This document shows positions 24,403-33,260 of a stretch of DNA of 64,000 nt, piece by piece. Origin of the DNA: Halotalea alkalilenta DSM 17697 (GTDB lineage Bacteria > Pseudomonadota > Gammaproteobacteria > Pseudomonadales > Halomonadaceae); NCBI RefSeq assembly GCF_000621205.1, contig NZ_KK211232.1:139341-203340 (forward strand), read 5' to 3'. Made by a program: the position numbers and the translations under genes. How positions within the stretch are numbered: the stretch's first letter is position 1; each line of letters starts with the position of its first letter. Under the pieces are notes generated by a model, which made no database searches, was not told the origin of the DNA, and saw only the letters and a list, made by a program, of their open reading frames with translations.

Positions 24403-25293
24403 TCAGCGCGAACGCAGCCTGTCGCCGACCCGCAGCTTGCCGCCGCTGCCGCTCAATACCACGGCATTGACGCCGAAATAGGCCCGCCCGCCGCTGCCGT
24501 CGAACGGCGACAGCGTCATCAGCGTGGCCAGCGGTTCGGCGCGATCCGGGATCTCTCCACTGATTTGGTCGACCTTGACCACCGGGCAGCGCTCGCAGGG
24601 CTTGCAGGCCCACAGGCGGATCTTCCCGCCCAGCTGGGCGAACTCCTCCACGCGGTGCTCGGCGAAGGCCGGCAGGCCCTCGATCACCAGGTTGGGCCGA
24701 AAGCGAGTCATCTCCACCGTCCGCGCGCCGCGCTCGAGCAGCGCCTGGTTGAGCGCATCGAGGCTCACTCGCGAGGCAATCAAAAGCGGATAGCCATCGG
24801 CGAAACCGGTGTGACTGATCACCTCGCTGCGCCCCATCTGCTCGAAGCGCTGCTCGCCGACACGACGCAGCAGCGCCTGCTCCACTCGGGCATCGCGGGC
24901 GAAGCGCAAAAGCCGCAGCGGCGTCTTCCACTGCCCTTCGAACACTCGCTCGAGCCAGGCGGAGACCTCCTCGCCTTCATCGATGCCGAAACAGGGGTCA
25001 CCATGGACCTTGGTTTCCACCAGCGGCCCCTGGGGCGGGGTCAGCGGCAGATGGATCTGACGACCGCAGGGCGCGAGCAGGCACAGCTCGTGCTCGGTGA
25101 GCTGGACACGAATGGCGGCCATCGCCGGCAGCCGGCGCTGGGTCATGAAGCGCCCCTCGGCGTCGACCATCATCCAGCGGCGATCCCAGGCCAGCCCTTC
25201 GCTGGTGAGCCCGGCTTCGTCGAGATCGATGCCGGCGAACCCCTTGACCGGATAGATCCAGAGCTCGGCCAGCCTGGCAGCCGTTCTCGCCAT
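24403..25293 (-). CDS. MOSC-domain protein with N-terminal MOSC beta-barrel
   Basis: About 296 residues. The N-terminal domain (ARLAELWIYPVKGFAGIDLDEAGLTSEGLAWDRRWMM, a family stretch given in outline) is the MOSC_N barrel. The C-terminal MOSC domain includes RFRPNLVIEG and a cysteine-rich CKPCERCPVVKVDQ near residue 235, where the molybdenum-cofactor-ligating cysteine of mARC/YcbX-like proteins lies. YcbX relatives reduce N-hydroxylated compounds such as 6-hydroxylaminopurine. The C-terminal ferredoxin domain of E. coli YcbX is absent. GGAG precedes the ATG at 25293; an in-frame ATG lies 12 bases upstream. It is 14 bases from trmA, so probably the same transcript. Confidence 0.85.
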   Translation of the reverse strand: MARTAARLAELWIYPVKGFAGIDLDEAGLTSEGLAWDRRWMMVDAEGRFMTQRRLPAMAAIRVQLTEHELCLLAPCGRQIHLPLTPPQGPLVETKVHGDPCFGIDEGEEVSAWLERVFEGQWKTPLRLLRFARDARVEQALLRRVGEQRFEQMGRSEVISHTGFADGYPLLIASRVSLDALNQALLERGARTVEMTRFRPNLVIEGLPAFAEHRVEEFAQLGGKIRLWACKPCERCPVVKVDQISGEIPDRAEPLATLMTLSPFDGSGGRAYFGVNAVVLSGSGGKLRVGDRLRSR

Positions 25294-25307
25294 CGTTTTC
25301 TCCATCT

Positions 25308-26435
25308 TCAGCGGCGTCTTTGCAGCAGTACGCCACACTCGCAATGATGGGTATAGGGGAACTGGTCGAACAATGCGAAGCGCTCGATGCGATGGGTCGT
25401 ACACAGCCGCTCGAGATTGGCCTCGAGCGTCTCGGGATTGCACGAGATATAGACGATCGAGTCGAACCGCGCGACCTGGGCGCAGCTTTCATCATCGAGC
25501 CCGGCGCGCGGCGGATCGACCAGCACGGTGGAGAAGTCGTAGTCATCGAGGCCCAGCGCCTCGGCGCGGCGACCGCGCCTGGCCCCGGAGAGCGCAGTGG
25601 AGAACTCCTCGCTCGACATCCGCGCGATCACCGCATTGTCGATGCCATTGTCGGCGAGGTTGTGCTGCGCCGCGGCCACCGAAGTGCGCGAGATCTCGGT
25701 ACCGAGCACGCGGCGGAAGTTGTCCGCCAGCGCGATGGTGAAGTGGCCATTGCCGCAGTAGAACTCGACCAGATCCCGCTTGGCCTCGCCCTCGGCGGGC
25801 CGGGTCACCTCGCGCGCCCAGCCGAGCATGCACTCGGCGATCCTGGCGTTGGGCTGGGTGAAGCTGTTCTCGATCTGGCGATAGGAGAATCGATTGCCGG
25901 CGACCTCGAGGTACTCGGTGACGTACTCCTCGGAGATCACCAGGCGCTGCTTGCGCGAACGGCCGATGATCCTCGCCTCGAGCGTCTCCTCGAGCGCCCT
26001 CGCCTCGCGCTCCCAAGCCTCATCGAGCGCCCGGTGGTAGATCAGCGTGACCAACGCCTCGCCCTCGAGGGTGGTGAGGAACTCGACCTGGAAGATCCGC
26101 CGGCGCAGGGTCTCACTCGCAAGCAAAGCTTCGCGCAGCCTGGGCATCAGCGCATTGATCTTGGCGCTGGCGACGTCGAAGCGCTCGAGCCGGATCACCT
26201 CGCGACGCTTGGGATCCTCAGGATCGACGTCGAACATCGCGTAGAACAGGTCGTCGTCCTGGTGCCAGATCCTGAACTCGGCGCGCATCCGATAGTGGGA
26301 GGCTGGCGAGGCGAAAAGCTCCAGCGCAGGCGGCTCGAAGCGCGCGAACTGCGCGGTGATGCGCTGTCGCTTGGCCTCGAGCTGCTGAGGATAGAGGGCG
26401 GGATCGACGACTGGAACGCTCAAGCGAAACCTCAT
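25308..26435 (-). CDS. trmA: tRNA (uracil-5-)-methyltransferase TrmA
   Basis: Forms m5U54 (ribothymidine) in the tRNA T-loop using S-adenosylmethionine. 375 residues. RNA-binding and fold motifs match E. coli TrmA closely: SPASHYRMRAEFRIWH, IENSFTQPNA, the SAM site VEFYCGNGHFTIALA, and the catalytic cysteine in YISCNPETLEANL (near residue 325), ending FDQFPYTHHCECGVLL. The start is uncertain between 26435 and 26456; neither has a strong ribosome-binding site. It leads a short leftward run with the MOSC gene and pyrD. The GDH terminator lies just upstream of its start. Confidence 0.95.
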   Translation of the reverse strand: MRFRLSVPVVDPALYPQQLEAKRQRITAQFARFEPPALELFASPASHYRMRAEFRIWHQDDDLFYAMFDVDPEDPKRREVIRLERFDVASAKINALMPRLREALLASETLRRRIFQVEFLTTLEGEALVTLIYHRALDEAWEREARALEETLEARIIGRSRKQRLVISEEYVTEYLEVAGNRFSYRQIENSFTQPNARIAECMLGWAREVTRPAEGEAKRDLVEFYCGNGHFTIALADNFRRVLGTEISRTSVAAAQHNLADNGIDNAVIARMSSEEFSTALSGARRGRRAEALGLDDYDFSTVLVDPPRAGLDDESCAQVARFDSIVYISCNPETLEANLERLCTTHRIERFALFDQFPYTHHCECGVLLQRRR

Positions 26436-26461
26436 GCACGACGGTGGCAAAGACATGGAAG

Positions 26462-26506
26462 CGAAAAAGAAAATATGCCCCAGCGCCGATCGAGCAGCGC
26501 TGGGGC
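26462..26506 (-). terminator. Rho-independent terminator of the glutamate dehydrogenase gene
   Basis: GCCCCAGCGC (26477-26486) and GCGCTGGGGC (26497-26506) form a 10-bp perfect stem with a 10-base loop. On the minus strand it is followed by ATATTTTCTTTTT. It lies 55 bases after the stop of the large dehydrogenase gene. Confidence 0.85.
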
Positions 26507-26560
26507 GTCAAGTCTAACCGATTATCCCAGCGATCCGTTGCCGCCGGATCGCACCTGGGT

Positions 26561-29500
26561 TCAGCGCGCGTCGACCGTTTCGCCCAGCTCGGCCAGCTCG
26601 CGCACTGCTACGGCGAACAGCGCGTAGCTGATTTTCGAGCCGGCGCGCACTTCATCGAGCAGCTGGTGCCAGCGTGCAAGCTTGCCCTCGCGCCGCTCGA
26701 GCCAGACATCGAGGCGCTCGACGATGGTCGGCGGCAGGTCGTCGAGCCCCTGCACGGTGACGGTCAAGGCCAGCTGCTGGCGATCGAGATCGTCGCGCAG
26801 CGCCTCGCGGGCCAGTGCCTCCCAGCCGTCGCCGACCGGCAGCTGGTCGACCTGCTCGGTCAGCCACGGCAGCTCGAGGCGCTCGCCGATCGCATAGTAG
26901 GCCTCGGCGACGCGCTCGATCTCGTCGCCGCTGCGTCGCGCCGCCTCGATGATCCCGAGGCCAGCGTAGAGGTGATGCAGCGAGACCACGCGGGCGGCCA
27001 GCGCTTCGGGCACACCGGCGGCGCGGTAGTGTTCGAAGCGGGCCTGCCAAGCCTCGGCCTCCTTGCCGCTCAAGCGCTCGCGCACTTCTTCGCTGAGCCG
27101 CGCGAGGCGCGAGGAGAAGTGGTCGATCGTCTCGGCCACGCCAAGCGCCGAGCGGCTGCGCAGGAACCAGCGGGTGGCGCGCTGACCGAGGCGCATCAGC
27201 GCCCCCATCATGTCGTACTGGACCTGGCTCTCGACCTTGGCGTCCAGCGCCTCAATCTCGCGCCACAGCCGGTCGAGCTCGAAACTGTCGCGGGCGATCA
27301 CGTAGGCGCGCACTACGCTGGCCTGGTCGAGACCGCTGCCGTCGAGCAACCGGCGCACGAAGGTGATGCCCATCCGATCGACCAGATCGTTGGCGATCTG
27401 GGTCGCGACGATCTCGTGCTTGAGTCCATGCTGGTAGAGCTCGTCTTGGAAACGCTCGACCAATCGCGGCGGGAAGGCGCGCTCGACGTGGCGCTGGATG
27501 TACACCTCGTCGGGGATGTCGGAACCCGCGAGCTGGGTCTTGAGATCGCTCTTGGCGTACGAGATCAGCACCGAGAGCTCGGGATGGGTGAGACCGAGCC
27601 CCGCCTCGCCCCGTTCCTGGAGCGCCTGGTCACTCGGCAGCGCCTCGAGCTCACGGTCGAGCACCCCGCCGTCCTCTAGGGCCTTGATGAAGCGCCGGTA
27701 GCTGCCGATGCTTTCACGCGAGTGGATAGCGGCGAGGGACAGCGCCTGGGTCTGGGTGTAGTTGTCGCGCAGCACGAGGTCCGCGACCTCGTCGGTCATC
27801 TCGGCCAGGAACTGGTTGCGCTGCTTGGCGGTCATGTCGCCACGCGCGGTGATGCCATCGAGCAGGATCTTGATATTGACCTCGTGGTCGGAGCAGTTGA
27901 CCCCGCCGGCGTTGTCGATGAAGTCGGTGTTGAGCCGCACCCCATGCATCGCCGCCTCGCGCCGCCCACGCTGGGTGATGCCGAGATTGCCGCCCTCGCC
28001 CACCACTCTGGCGCGAAGCGCGCAGCCATCGATGCGAAGCTGGTCGTTGGCCTTGTCGCCCACCTCGGCGTGGGTTTCATCGCTCGCCTTGACGTAGGTG
28101 CCGATGCCGCCGTTCCAGAACAGATCGACCTCGGAGGCGAGCAGCGCCTGGATCAGCTCATTCGGCGACAGCCGCTCGGCGACGATACCGAAGCGGGACT
28201 TCATCTCGGGGCTGATCGCGATCGACTTGGCATCGCGGGAGAACACCCCGCCGCCCGCGGAAATCAGCTTCGGATCGTATTCGTCCCAGCCGAGCCGGGC
28301 GTCGAACATCCGCTGGCGCTCAGCGAAGCCGCTGGCCGCGTCGGGCTCGGGATCGATGAAGATATGGCGATGGTTGAACGCCGCGACCAGCCGGATCTGC
28401 TCGGAGAGCAGCATGCCGTTGCCGAACACGTCTCCGGCCATGTCACCGACGCCGAGCACGGTGAACGGCTGGGTCTGGGTATCCAGGCCGATTTCACGAA
28501 AGTGACGCTTGACCGACTCCCAGGCGCCGCGCGCGGTGATCCCCATGCCCTTGTGGTCGTAACCATACCGCCCGCCCGAGGCGAAGGCGTCGCCGAGCCA
28601 GAAGCCGTACTCCGCGGAGAGCGCGTTGGCGATGTCTGAGAAAGTCGCGGTGCCCTTGTCGGCGGCGACCACTAGGTAAGGGTCGTCGTCATCGAAACGG
28701 ACCACGTCGCGCGGCGGCACGACCTGCTTGTCGACCACGTTGTCGGTGATGTCGAGCATGCCGCGAATCAGCGTGCGGTAGCACTCGATCCCTTCGTTCT
28801 GGATCACTTCCCGGCTGGCGTTGACCGGCAGGCGCTTGCAGACGAAGCCCCCCTTGGCACCGGTCGGCACGATCACCGCATTCTTCACCTGCTGCGCCTT
28901 GACCAGCCCGAGCACTTCGGTGCGGAAATCCTCGAAGCGGTCCGACCAGCGCAAGCCCCCTCGAGCGACCCGGCCTGCGCGCAGGTGCAGCCCCTCCATC
29001 CGCGGCGAGTAGACGAATATCTCGTAGAGCGGCCGTGGCTTGGGCATTTCGGGAATCCGCCGCGGCTCGAGCTTGAACGAGATGTAGTCCTTGGGTTCGC
29101 CCTCGGCATCGGGCTGGAAGAAGTTGGTACGCAGGGTAGCGTCGAACAGGTCCAGGTAGCGGCGCAGCAGCCGGTCATCGTTGAGGCTGACCACCTGCTC
29201 GAGCTGCGCGTCGATTTCGGCGCGAAGCGCCGCCTGCGCGGCATCGTCGAGCCGATGCTCGGGGTCGAAACGGCCCTTGAACAGCGCGATCAGGCCGCGG
29301 GTAATCAACGGATAGCTGGTCAGGGTGCTGGCGATGTAGGGCTGCGACAGGCTGAAGCGAATCTGGTGCAGGTAGCGGGCGTAGGCGCGCAGCAGCGCGA
29401 CCTCGCGCCAGTCGAGCTCGGCGGCGAGCACCAGGCGGTTGAAGGTGTCGCTCTCGGCGCTCCCGCTCCAGATCCGGGTCAACGCATCGAGGAAGTTCTC

Positions 29501-31408
29501 GCGCAGGGTGTGGAAATCCACCGCCGGCACCACCGCGTCGTCGAGTTCGAGCTCGAAGTCGTTGATCCAGAAGCGCTCGTCCTCGCGATCGACGGTGTAC
29601 GGGCGCTCGCTGATCACCCTGAGGCCCATGTTCTCGAGCATCGGCACCACGTCCGAGAGCGGGATCGGCCGGCGGCGATGGTAGAACTTGAGCCGTACGC
29701 TCTCGTGCCTGCCCTCGGGCAGGCGATAGAGGCTGAAGGCGACCGGCTGCTGCCCGAGCTCGGACAGCCGGTCGACGTCGTAGACCGCCGCGCGCGGGCC
29801 GAAGTCGGCGCGATAGGCCGCCGGGAAGGCATCGCGGTAGAGCGACATCAGCGCATTCGCGCGCTCCTCGCCGTGGCGCTCGACCAGTGCCGAATGAAGC
29901 TCTTCACGCCAGCCGCGCGCCAGCTCGGCGATGTGGCGCTCTAGCTCGCGGACATCGAAGACCGGCGGCTCGTCGTGGTTGAAACGCAGGATCAATTGGA
30001 TCCGCGCCAGCACCGATTCGGACAGATAGGGCGTGAAGTCGCCGAAGCTGGCATCCAGCGACTCACACAGGTAGTCCTGGATTCTCACCCGCAGGTCAGT
30101 GGAGAACACATCGCGGGGCACGTAGACCTGGCAGGAGTAGAACTTGCCGTAGCGATCCTCGCGGATGAACAGCCGCACCTGGCGCCGCTCGCGGATGTTG
30201 AGGATCGCAAGCGCGGTCTCGCACAGCTCAGTGGTAGAACTCTGGAACAGGTCGTCACGGGGATAGACCTCGAGGATGCGCTGCAGGTGCTTGCCGTTGT
30301 GACCGCTCGGGTCGACGCCGGCCGCTTCGACCACTGCGCGGATCTTGCGCCGCAGCACCGGGATATTGCGCGCCGAATCGCTGTAGACCGACAGCGTATA
30401 GAGGCCGTAGAAGCGCCGCTCGCCGATCACCCGGCCGTCGGCGTCGAAGCGCTCGGTGATGATGTAGTCGGGGTAGGCCGCGCGATGAACGGTCGAGGGA
30501 TAAGCACTCTTGGCGAAAGAGATCAGCTGGGGAATCAGCACGTAGCCGCCGCCGCTCTCGAGCTGGCCGGCGTCGTGGGGCTCTTCGTTGTAGCGCGGCT
30601 TGTCGAGCTTGAGCAGACCGAGCTCGGAGCCCTCGACCCGGGCCAGGCGCTGCTGGCCATCCTCGCCCTCGACCAGATCGAAACTTTCGAAGCCGAGGAA
30701 GGTGAAGTGCTCGTCGAGCAGCCACTCGAGGAAGGCGCAGGCCTCCTCGACATCCTCGGCAGCGACCCCGTCGGCGTGACCGGCGCGGATCTCATCGATC
30801 GCTTGGCGGACCTGGGCGCACATCGGCTCGAAATCGTCGGTGGCGACGCGGACCTCATCGAGGGTCTCGGTCAGGCTCTCGGCCAGCTCGCGCAGCAGTG
30901 CGGCATCGGTGTGGCGATCGATCTCGACGTAGATCAACGACTCCTGCTGCTCGGGGAAGCGCGGGTCCAGCGGGCTGAGATGGACGAGTTCGCCCTGGGC
31001 GTCGCGGCGCACGCCAAGCACCGCATTGAAGATCGTGTGCACGGTGAGACCGCGCCGGCTCAGCTCGCTTCGCACCGAATCGACCAGAAACGGCATGTTG
31101 GCCTGGATCAGCTCGATCACCGTATGGGTCGACTGCCAGCCGTGCTCCTGGAAATCGGGGTTGTAGACGCGCACCTTGGGACGCCCGGCCTCGCGGCTCT
31201 GCACCAGTTGCCACATCGATAGCGTCGCACCGTAGACGTCGTCGAGCCGGCGGCCGACCAGGTCGTCGAAGCTCGCGCTGGCACTGGAGTAGAAGCAGCG
31301 TGCGAAATCGGCGATCCGCATGCCGCGGCGGTCTCCCAAGCGCTGATGGAGAAGCTGTTTGAATTGTTCGAAGAACTCTCTTACGTCACCCGTTGCGACC
31401 CGCTGCAT
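26561..31408 (-). CDS. gdhB: Large NAD-specific glutamate dehydrogenase (GDH2 type)
   Basis: Catabolic NAD-dependent glutamate dehydrogenase of the about 180-kDa class: glutamate to 2-oxoglutarate and ammonium. 1,615 residues. The N-terminal half is regulatory (ACT-like segments, for example HSALVERHGEERANALMSLYRDAFP). The catalytic core near residues 800-1,000 shows ARGGLRWSDRFEDFRTEV, KNAVIVPTGAKGGFV, GVGDMAGDVFGNGML, NGGIGTYVKAS and NAGGVNCSDHEVN. I placed the start at the ATG at 31408, preceded by AAGGGGAAAG; the frame runs on upstream without homology. It is a monocistronic gene with its own terminator. murI lies 154 bases upstream, a neighbour in the glutamate theme but probably independent. 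Confidence 0.95.
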   Translation of the reverse strand: MQRVATGDVREFFEQFKQLLHQRLGDRRGMRIADFARCFYSSASASFDDLVGRRLDDVYGATLSMWQLVQSREAGRPKVRVYNPDFQEHGWQSTHTVIELIQANMPFLVDSVRSELSRRGLTVHTIFNAVLGVRRDAQGELVHLSPLDPRFPEQQESLIYVEIDRHTDAALLRELAESLTETLDEVRVATDDFEPMCAQVRQAIDEIRAGHADGVAAEDVEEACAFLEWLLDEHFTFLGFESFDLVEGEDGQQRLARVEGSELGLLKLDKPRYNEEPHDAGQLESGGGYVLIPQLISFAKSAYPSTVHRAAYPDYIITERFDADGRVIGERRFYGLYTLSVYSDSARNIPVLRRKIRAVVEAAGVDPSGHNGKHLQRILEVYPRDDLFQSSTTELCETALAILNIRERRQVRLFIREDRYGKFYSCQVYVPRDVFSTDLRVRIQDYLCESLDASFGDFTPYLSESVLARIQLILRFNHDEPPVFDVRELERHIAELARGWREELHSALVERHGEERANALMSLYRDAFPAAYRADFGPRAAVYDVDRLSELGQQPVAFSLYRLPEGRHESVRLKFYHRRRPIPLSDVVPMLENMGLRVISERPYTVDREDERFWINDFELELDDAVVPAVDFHTLRENFLDALTRIWSGSAESDTFNRLVLAAELDWREVALLRAYARYLHQIRFSLSQPYIASTLTSYPLITRGLIALFKGRFDPEHRLDDAAQAALRAEIDAQLEQVVSLNDDRLLRRYLDLFDATLRTNFFQPDAEGEPKDYISFKLEPRRIPEMPKPRPLYEIFVYSPRMEGLHLRAGRVARGGLRWSDRFEDFRTEVLGLVKAQQVKNAVIVPTGAKGGFVCKRLPVNASREVIQNEGIECYRTLIRGMLDITDNVVDKQVVPPRDVVRFDDDDPYLVVAADKGTATFSDIANALSAEYGFWLGDAFASGGRYGYDHKGMGITARGAWESVKRHFREIGLDTQTQPFTVLGVGDMAGDVFGNGMLLSEQIRLVAAFNHRHIFIDPEPDAASGFAERQRMFDARLGWDEYDPKLISAGGGVFSRDAKSIAISPEMKSRFGIVAERLSPNELIQALLASEVDLFWNGGIGTYVKASDETHAEVGDKANDQLRIDGCALRARVVGEGGNLGITQRGRREAAMHGVRLNTDFIDNAGGVNCSDHEVNIKILLDGITARGDMTAKQRNQFLAEMTDEVADLVLRDNYTQTQALSLAAIHSRESIGSYRRFIKALEDGGVLDRELEALPSDQALQERGEAGLGLTHPELSVLISYAKSDLKTQLAGSDIPDEVYIQRHVERAFPPRLVERFQDELYQHGLKHEIVATQIANDLVDRMGITFVRRLLDGSGLDQASVVRAYVIARDSFELDRLWREIEALDAKVESQVQYDMMGALMRLGQRATRWFLRSRSALGVAETIDHFSSRLARLSEEVRERLSGKEAEAWQARFEHYRAAGVPEALAARVVSLHHLYAGLGIIEAARRSGDEIERVAEAYYAIGERLELPWLTEQVDQLPVGDGWEALAREALRDDLDRQQLALTVTVQGLDDLPPTIVERLDVWLERREGKLARWHQLLDEVRAGSKISYALFAVAVRELAELGETVDAR

Positions 31409-31562
31409 CTCTTTCCCCTTGTTGGCACCCTTGCGCCGTTGTACCAGGAAGACTAGCGCAACTCGCTGCTTGGACGGGACCGAGTTGAGCGTTCGACATG
31501 ACCCATGCCCGGCAGGCATCGCGATCGCTCGGTTCGAGGGTGAAAAACAGTGGAGCTGACGC

Positions 31563-32399
31563 TCAGAGTGTGATCGAGCTGGGCGCGGCGAAGTCGAAGC
31601 GGGCCAGCGCTCGCGCCAGCCCCGCACGCGCAGGCGCGGTGGCGAAGCTCACGTCGAGATCGCCTCGGTCCTCGCCGGGCGGCGCGACCTGGGCGGTACG
31701 TCGGGCGATCGCCGCCCCCGAGTCGATCCACTGGATCGGTCTTGGCGCAAGCGTCTCGCACCAGGCGCGCAGCAGCGGAAAGTGGGTGCAGCCCATCACC
31801 ACGGTGTCCAGCTCGGGCGTATCGAACAGCGGCGCCAGCGCCGCGGCGATCGCTCCAGCATCGGGTGCGGCACCTGCCAGCAGGCGCTCGGCCTCGAGCA
31901 CCAGGGGATCGGCGGCGACCCGGATCACCCGGCATGAACCGGCGAAGCGCTCGATCAGCGCATCGGTATAGGGTCGGCGCACGGTGGCCGAGGTGGCGAG
32001 CAGGCCGATCACCCGGCTCCGGCTCGCCTCGGCGGCGGGCTTGATCGCAGGCACGGTGCCGACGATCGGCAGCGCGATGCTCGCACGCAGCTGCTCCAGC
32101 GCCAGCGTACTGGCGGTGTTGCAGGCCACCACCAGGGTGTTCGCCCCACTCGCCGCGACCCCCGCCCGGCATACCGAGACGATTCGCTCGACCAGCCATT
32201 CGTCGGCCTTGGTGCCGTAGGGCAGCGCTGCGTTATCGCACAGATAGGCCAATGCGCGCTCGGGCAGCGCGGCGCGCAGGTGAGCGACCACCGAGAGCCC
32301 CCCGAGCCCGGAGTCGAAGACCAGGATAGGAGCGCGGGCCACGGCGGCCGGCGAGGTGAAACACGGGTTCGGGGACAGCGATGGTGCGGATGCCGGCAT
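31563..32399 (-). CDS. murI: Glutamate racemase MurI
   Basis: Makes D-glutamate for peptidoglycan. About 278 residues. The family signatures ILVFDSGLGGLSV, YLCDNAALPYGTK, the first catalytic cysteine in VVACNTAST (near residue 90) and the second in VMGCTHFPLL (near 200) are all present. The start at the ATG at 32399 lacks a clear ribosome-binding site; a TTG at 32453 in the same frame is an alternative. About 15-20 residues precede the family core. The hemerythrin-like gene lies 84 bases upstream, with a hairpin between them. Confidence 0.94.
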   Translation of the reverse strand: MPASAPSLSPNPCFTSPAAVARAPILVFDSGLGGLSVVAHLRAALPERALAYLCDNAALPYGTKADEWLVERIVSVCRAGVAASGANTLVVACNTASTLALEQLRASIALPIVGTVPAIKPAAEASRSRVIGLLATSATVRRPYTDALIERFAGSCRVIRVAADPLVLEAERLLAGAAPDAGAIAAALAPLFDTPELDTVVMGCTHFPLLRAWCETLAPRPIQWIDSGAAIARRTAQVAPPGEDRGDLDVSFATAPARAGLARALARFDFAAPSSITL

Positions 32400-32459
32400 C
32401 TTGGGGGATCGAACGGTGGCTCGCCGAAGGCGCGTAGGCGTGGATTCTAGCAAAGGCGC

Positions 32460-32481
32460 GATCGCCCCCGAAGGGGCGATC
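32460..32481 (-). terminator. Hairpin after the hemerythrin-like gene
   Basis: GATCGCCCC, CGAA loop, GGGGCGATC: a 9-bp perfect stem two bases beyond the stop of the hemerythrin-like gene. No clear T-tract follows, so termination efficiency is uncertain. Confidence 0.5.
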
Positions 32482-32483
32482 GA

Positions 32484-33032
32484 TCATGCCGCTTCCGGCG
32501 CCTCGCGAAATTCGCGATAGAGCTGCGGGTACTCATGCTTGAGTTCGCTGAGCCGCCCTTCTGCATCGCTGAGCAGCGCATCGCAGAGCTGGTGGTACTC
32601 GGCCTCGCTGAGGCGCTGTTCGATCAGCGGGAAGAACTCCTCGCGTTCGATACGCAGGTAGGCACGGTGCGCCTCGATGTAGTCGCGCAGCCGGTCGGCG
32701 AAGCGATCGATCGGGATCACCACGTCGTTGAGGATCGAATCGAGGTCTTCGCTGACCAGCGACAAACGCTGGCGCAGCTCGGTGTAGTCGCGGGCCAATC
32801 GATTGACCAGCCCGGCGGCCTGGGCGTCCTGCTCGACCATTCGATCGCCGCACAGCGTCTCGAGCGGGATCATGAACTCTTCCATGTAGTCGAGGATGTA
32901 GTCGATCACCTCGCGCACCAGGCGGAAGTTGGGGCGTTGTCCTTCGACCAGCGAGCGCTGCTTGAGCGACAGCACGTGCAGCAGGCGCGCCATGTTGGCG
33001 TGGTCCTGACGAAGCTGTGATGTGGTCTGCAT
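32484..33032 (-). CDS. Hemerythrin-like helical protein lacking most iron ligands
   Basis: A 182-residue all-helical protein whose opening (LRQDHANMARLLHVL) and spacing match bacterial hemerythrin-domain proteins. The di-iron His residues are largely replaced: the usual YHHPKED motif reads EFMIPLET, the middle EH is RDY, and the late RxHxxxEE region reads HRAYLRIEREEFFPL. Only the first His and two Glu are clearly kept, so oxygen or iron binding as in true hemerythrins is doubtful. GGGAGG gives a good ribosome-binding site for the ATG at 33032. It is divergent from nothing obvious; hrpB lies upstream in the same direction after about 230 bases. Function unknown. Confidence 0.75.
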   Translation of the reverse strand: MQTTSQLRQDHANMARLLHVLSLKQRSLVEGQRPNFRLVREVIDYILDYMEEFMIPLETLCGDRMVEQDAQAAGLVNRLARDYTELRQRLSLVSEDLDSILNDVVIPIDRFADRLRDYIEAHRAYLRIEREEFFPLIEQRLSEAEYHQLCDALLSDAEGRLSELKHEYPQLYREFREAPEAA

Positions 33033-33260
33033 GATTGTGCCTCCCGGGGTGAAGCGCGACGAGGCGCCATTCGTCGATGGAGCGACCCGGCCGGATGCGG
33101 CGGGTCCTCAACGCTCGACGACGAGCGGGTGAGCTTCGAGTCTACGCCATCGCGTCCGGCAGCGAAGCAGGCAGCCATGCGGCTTTGGTCTATAGCCACG
33201 GGTTGGCTTCATCCAGCCCGCGGACCTCGGCTCGAAGGAGACACCAAAGGACATACCGCG

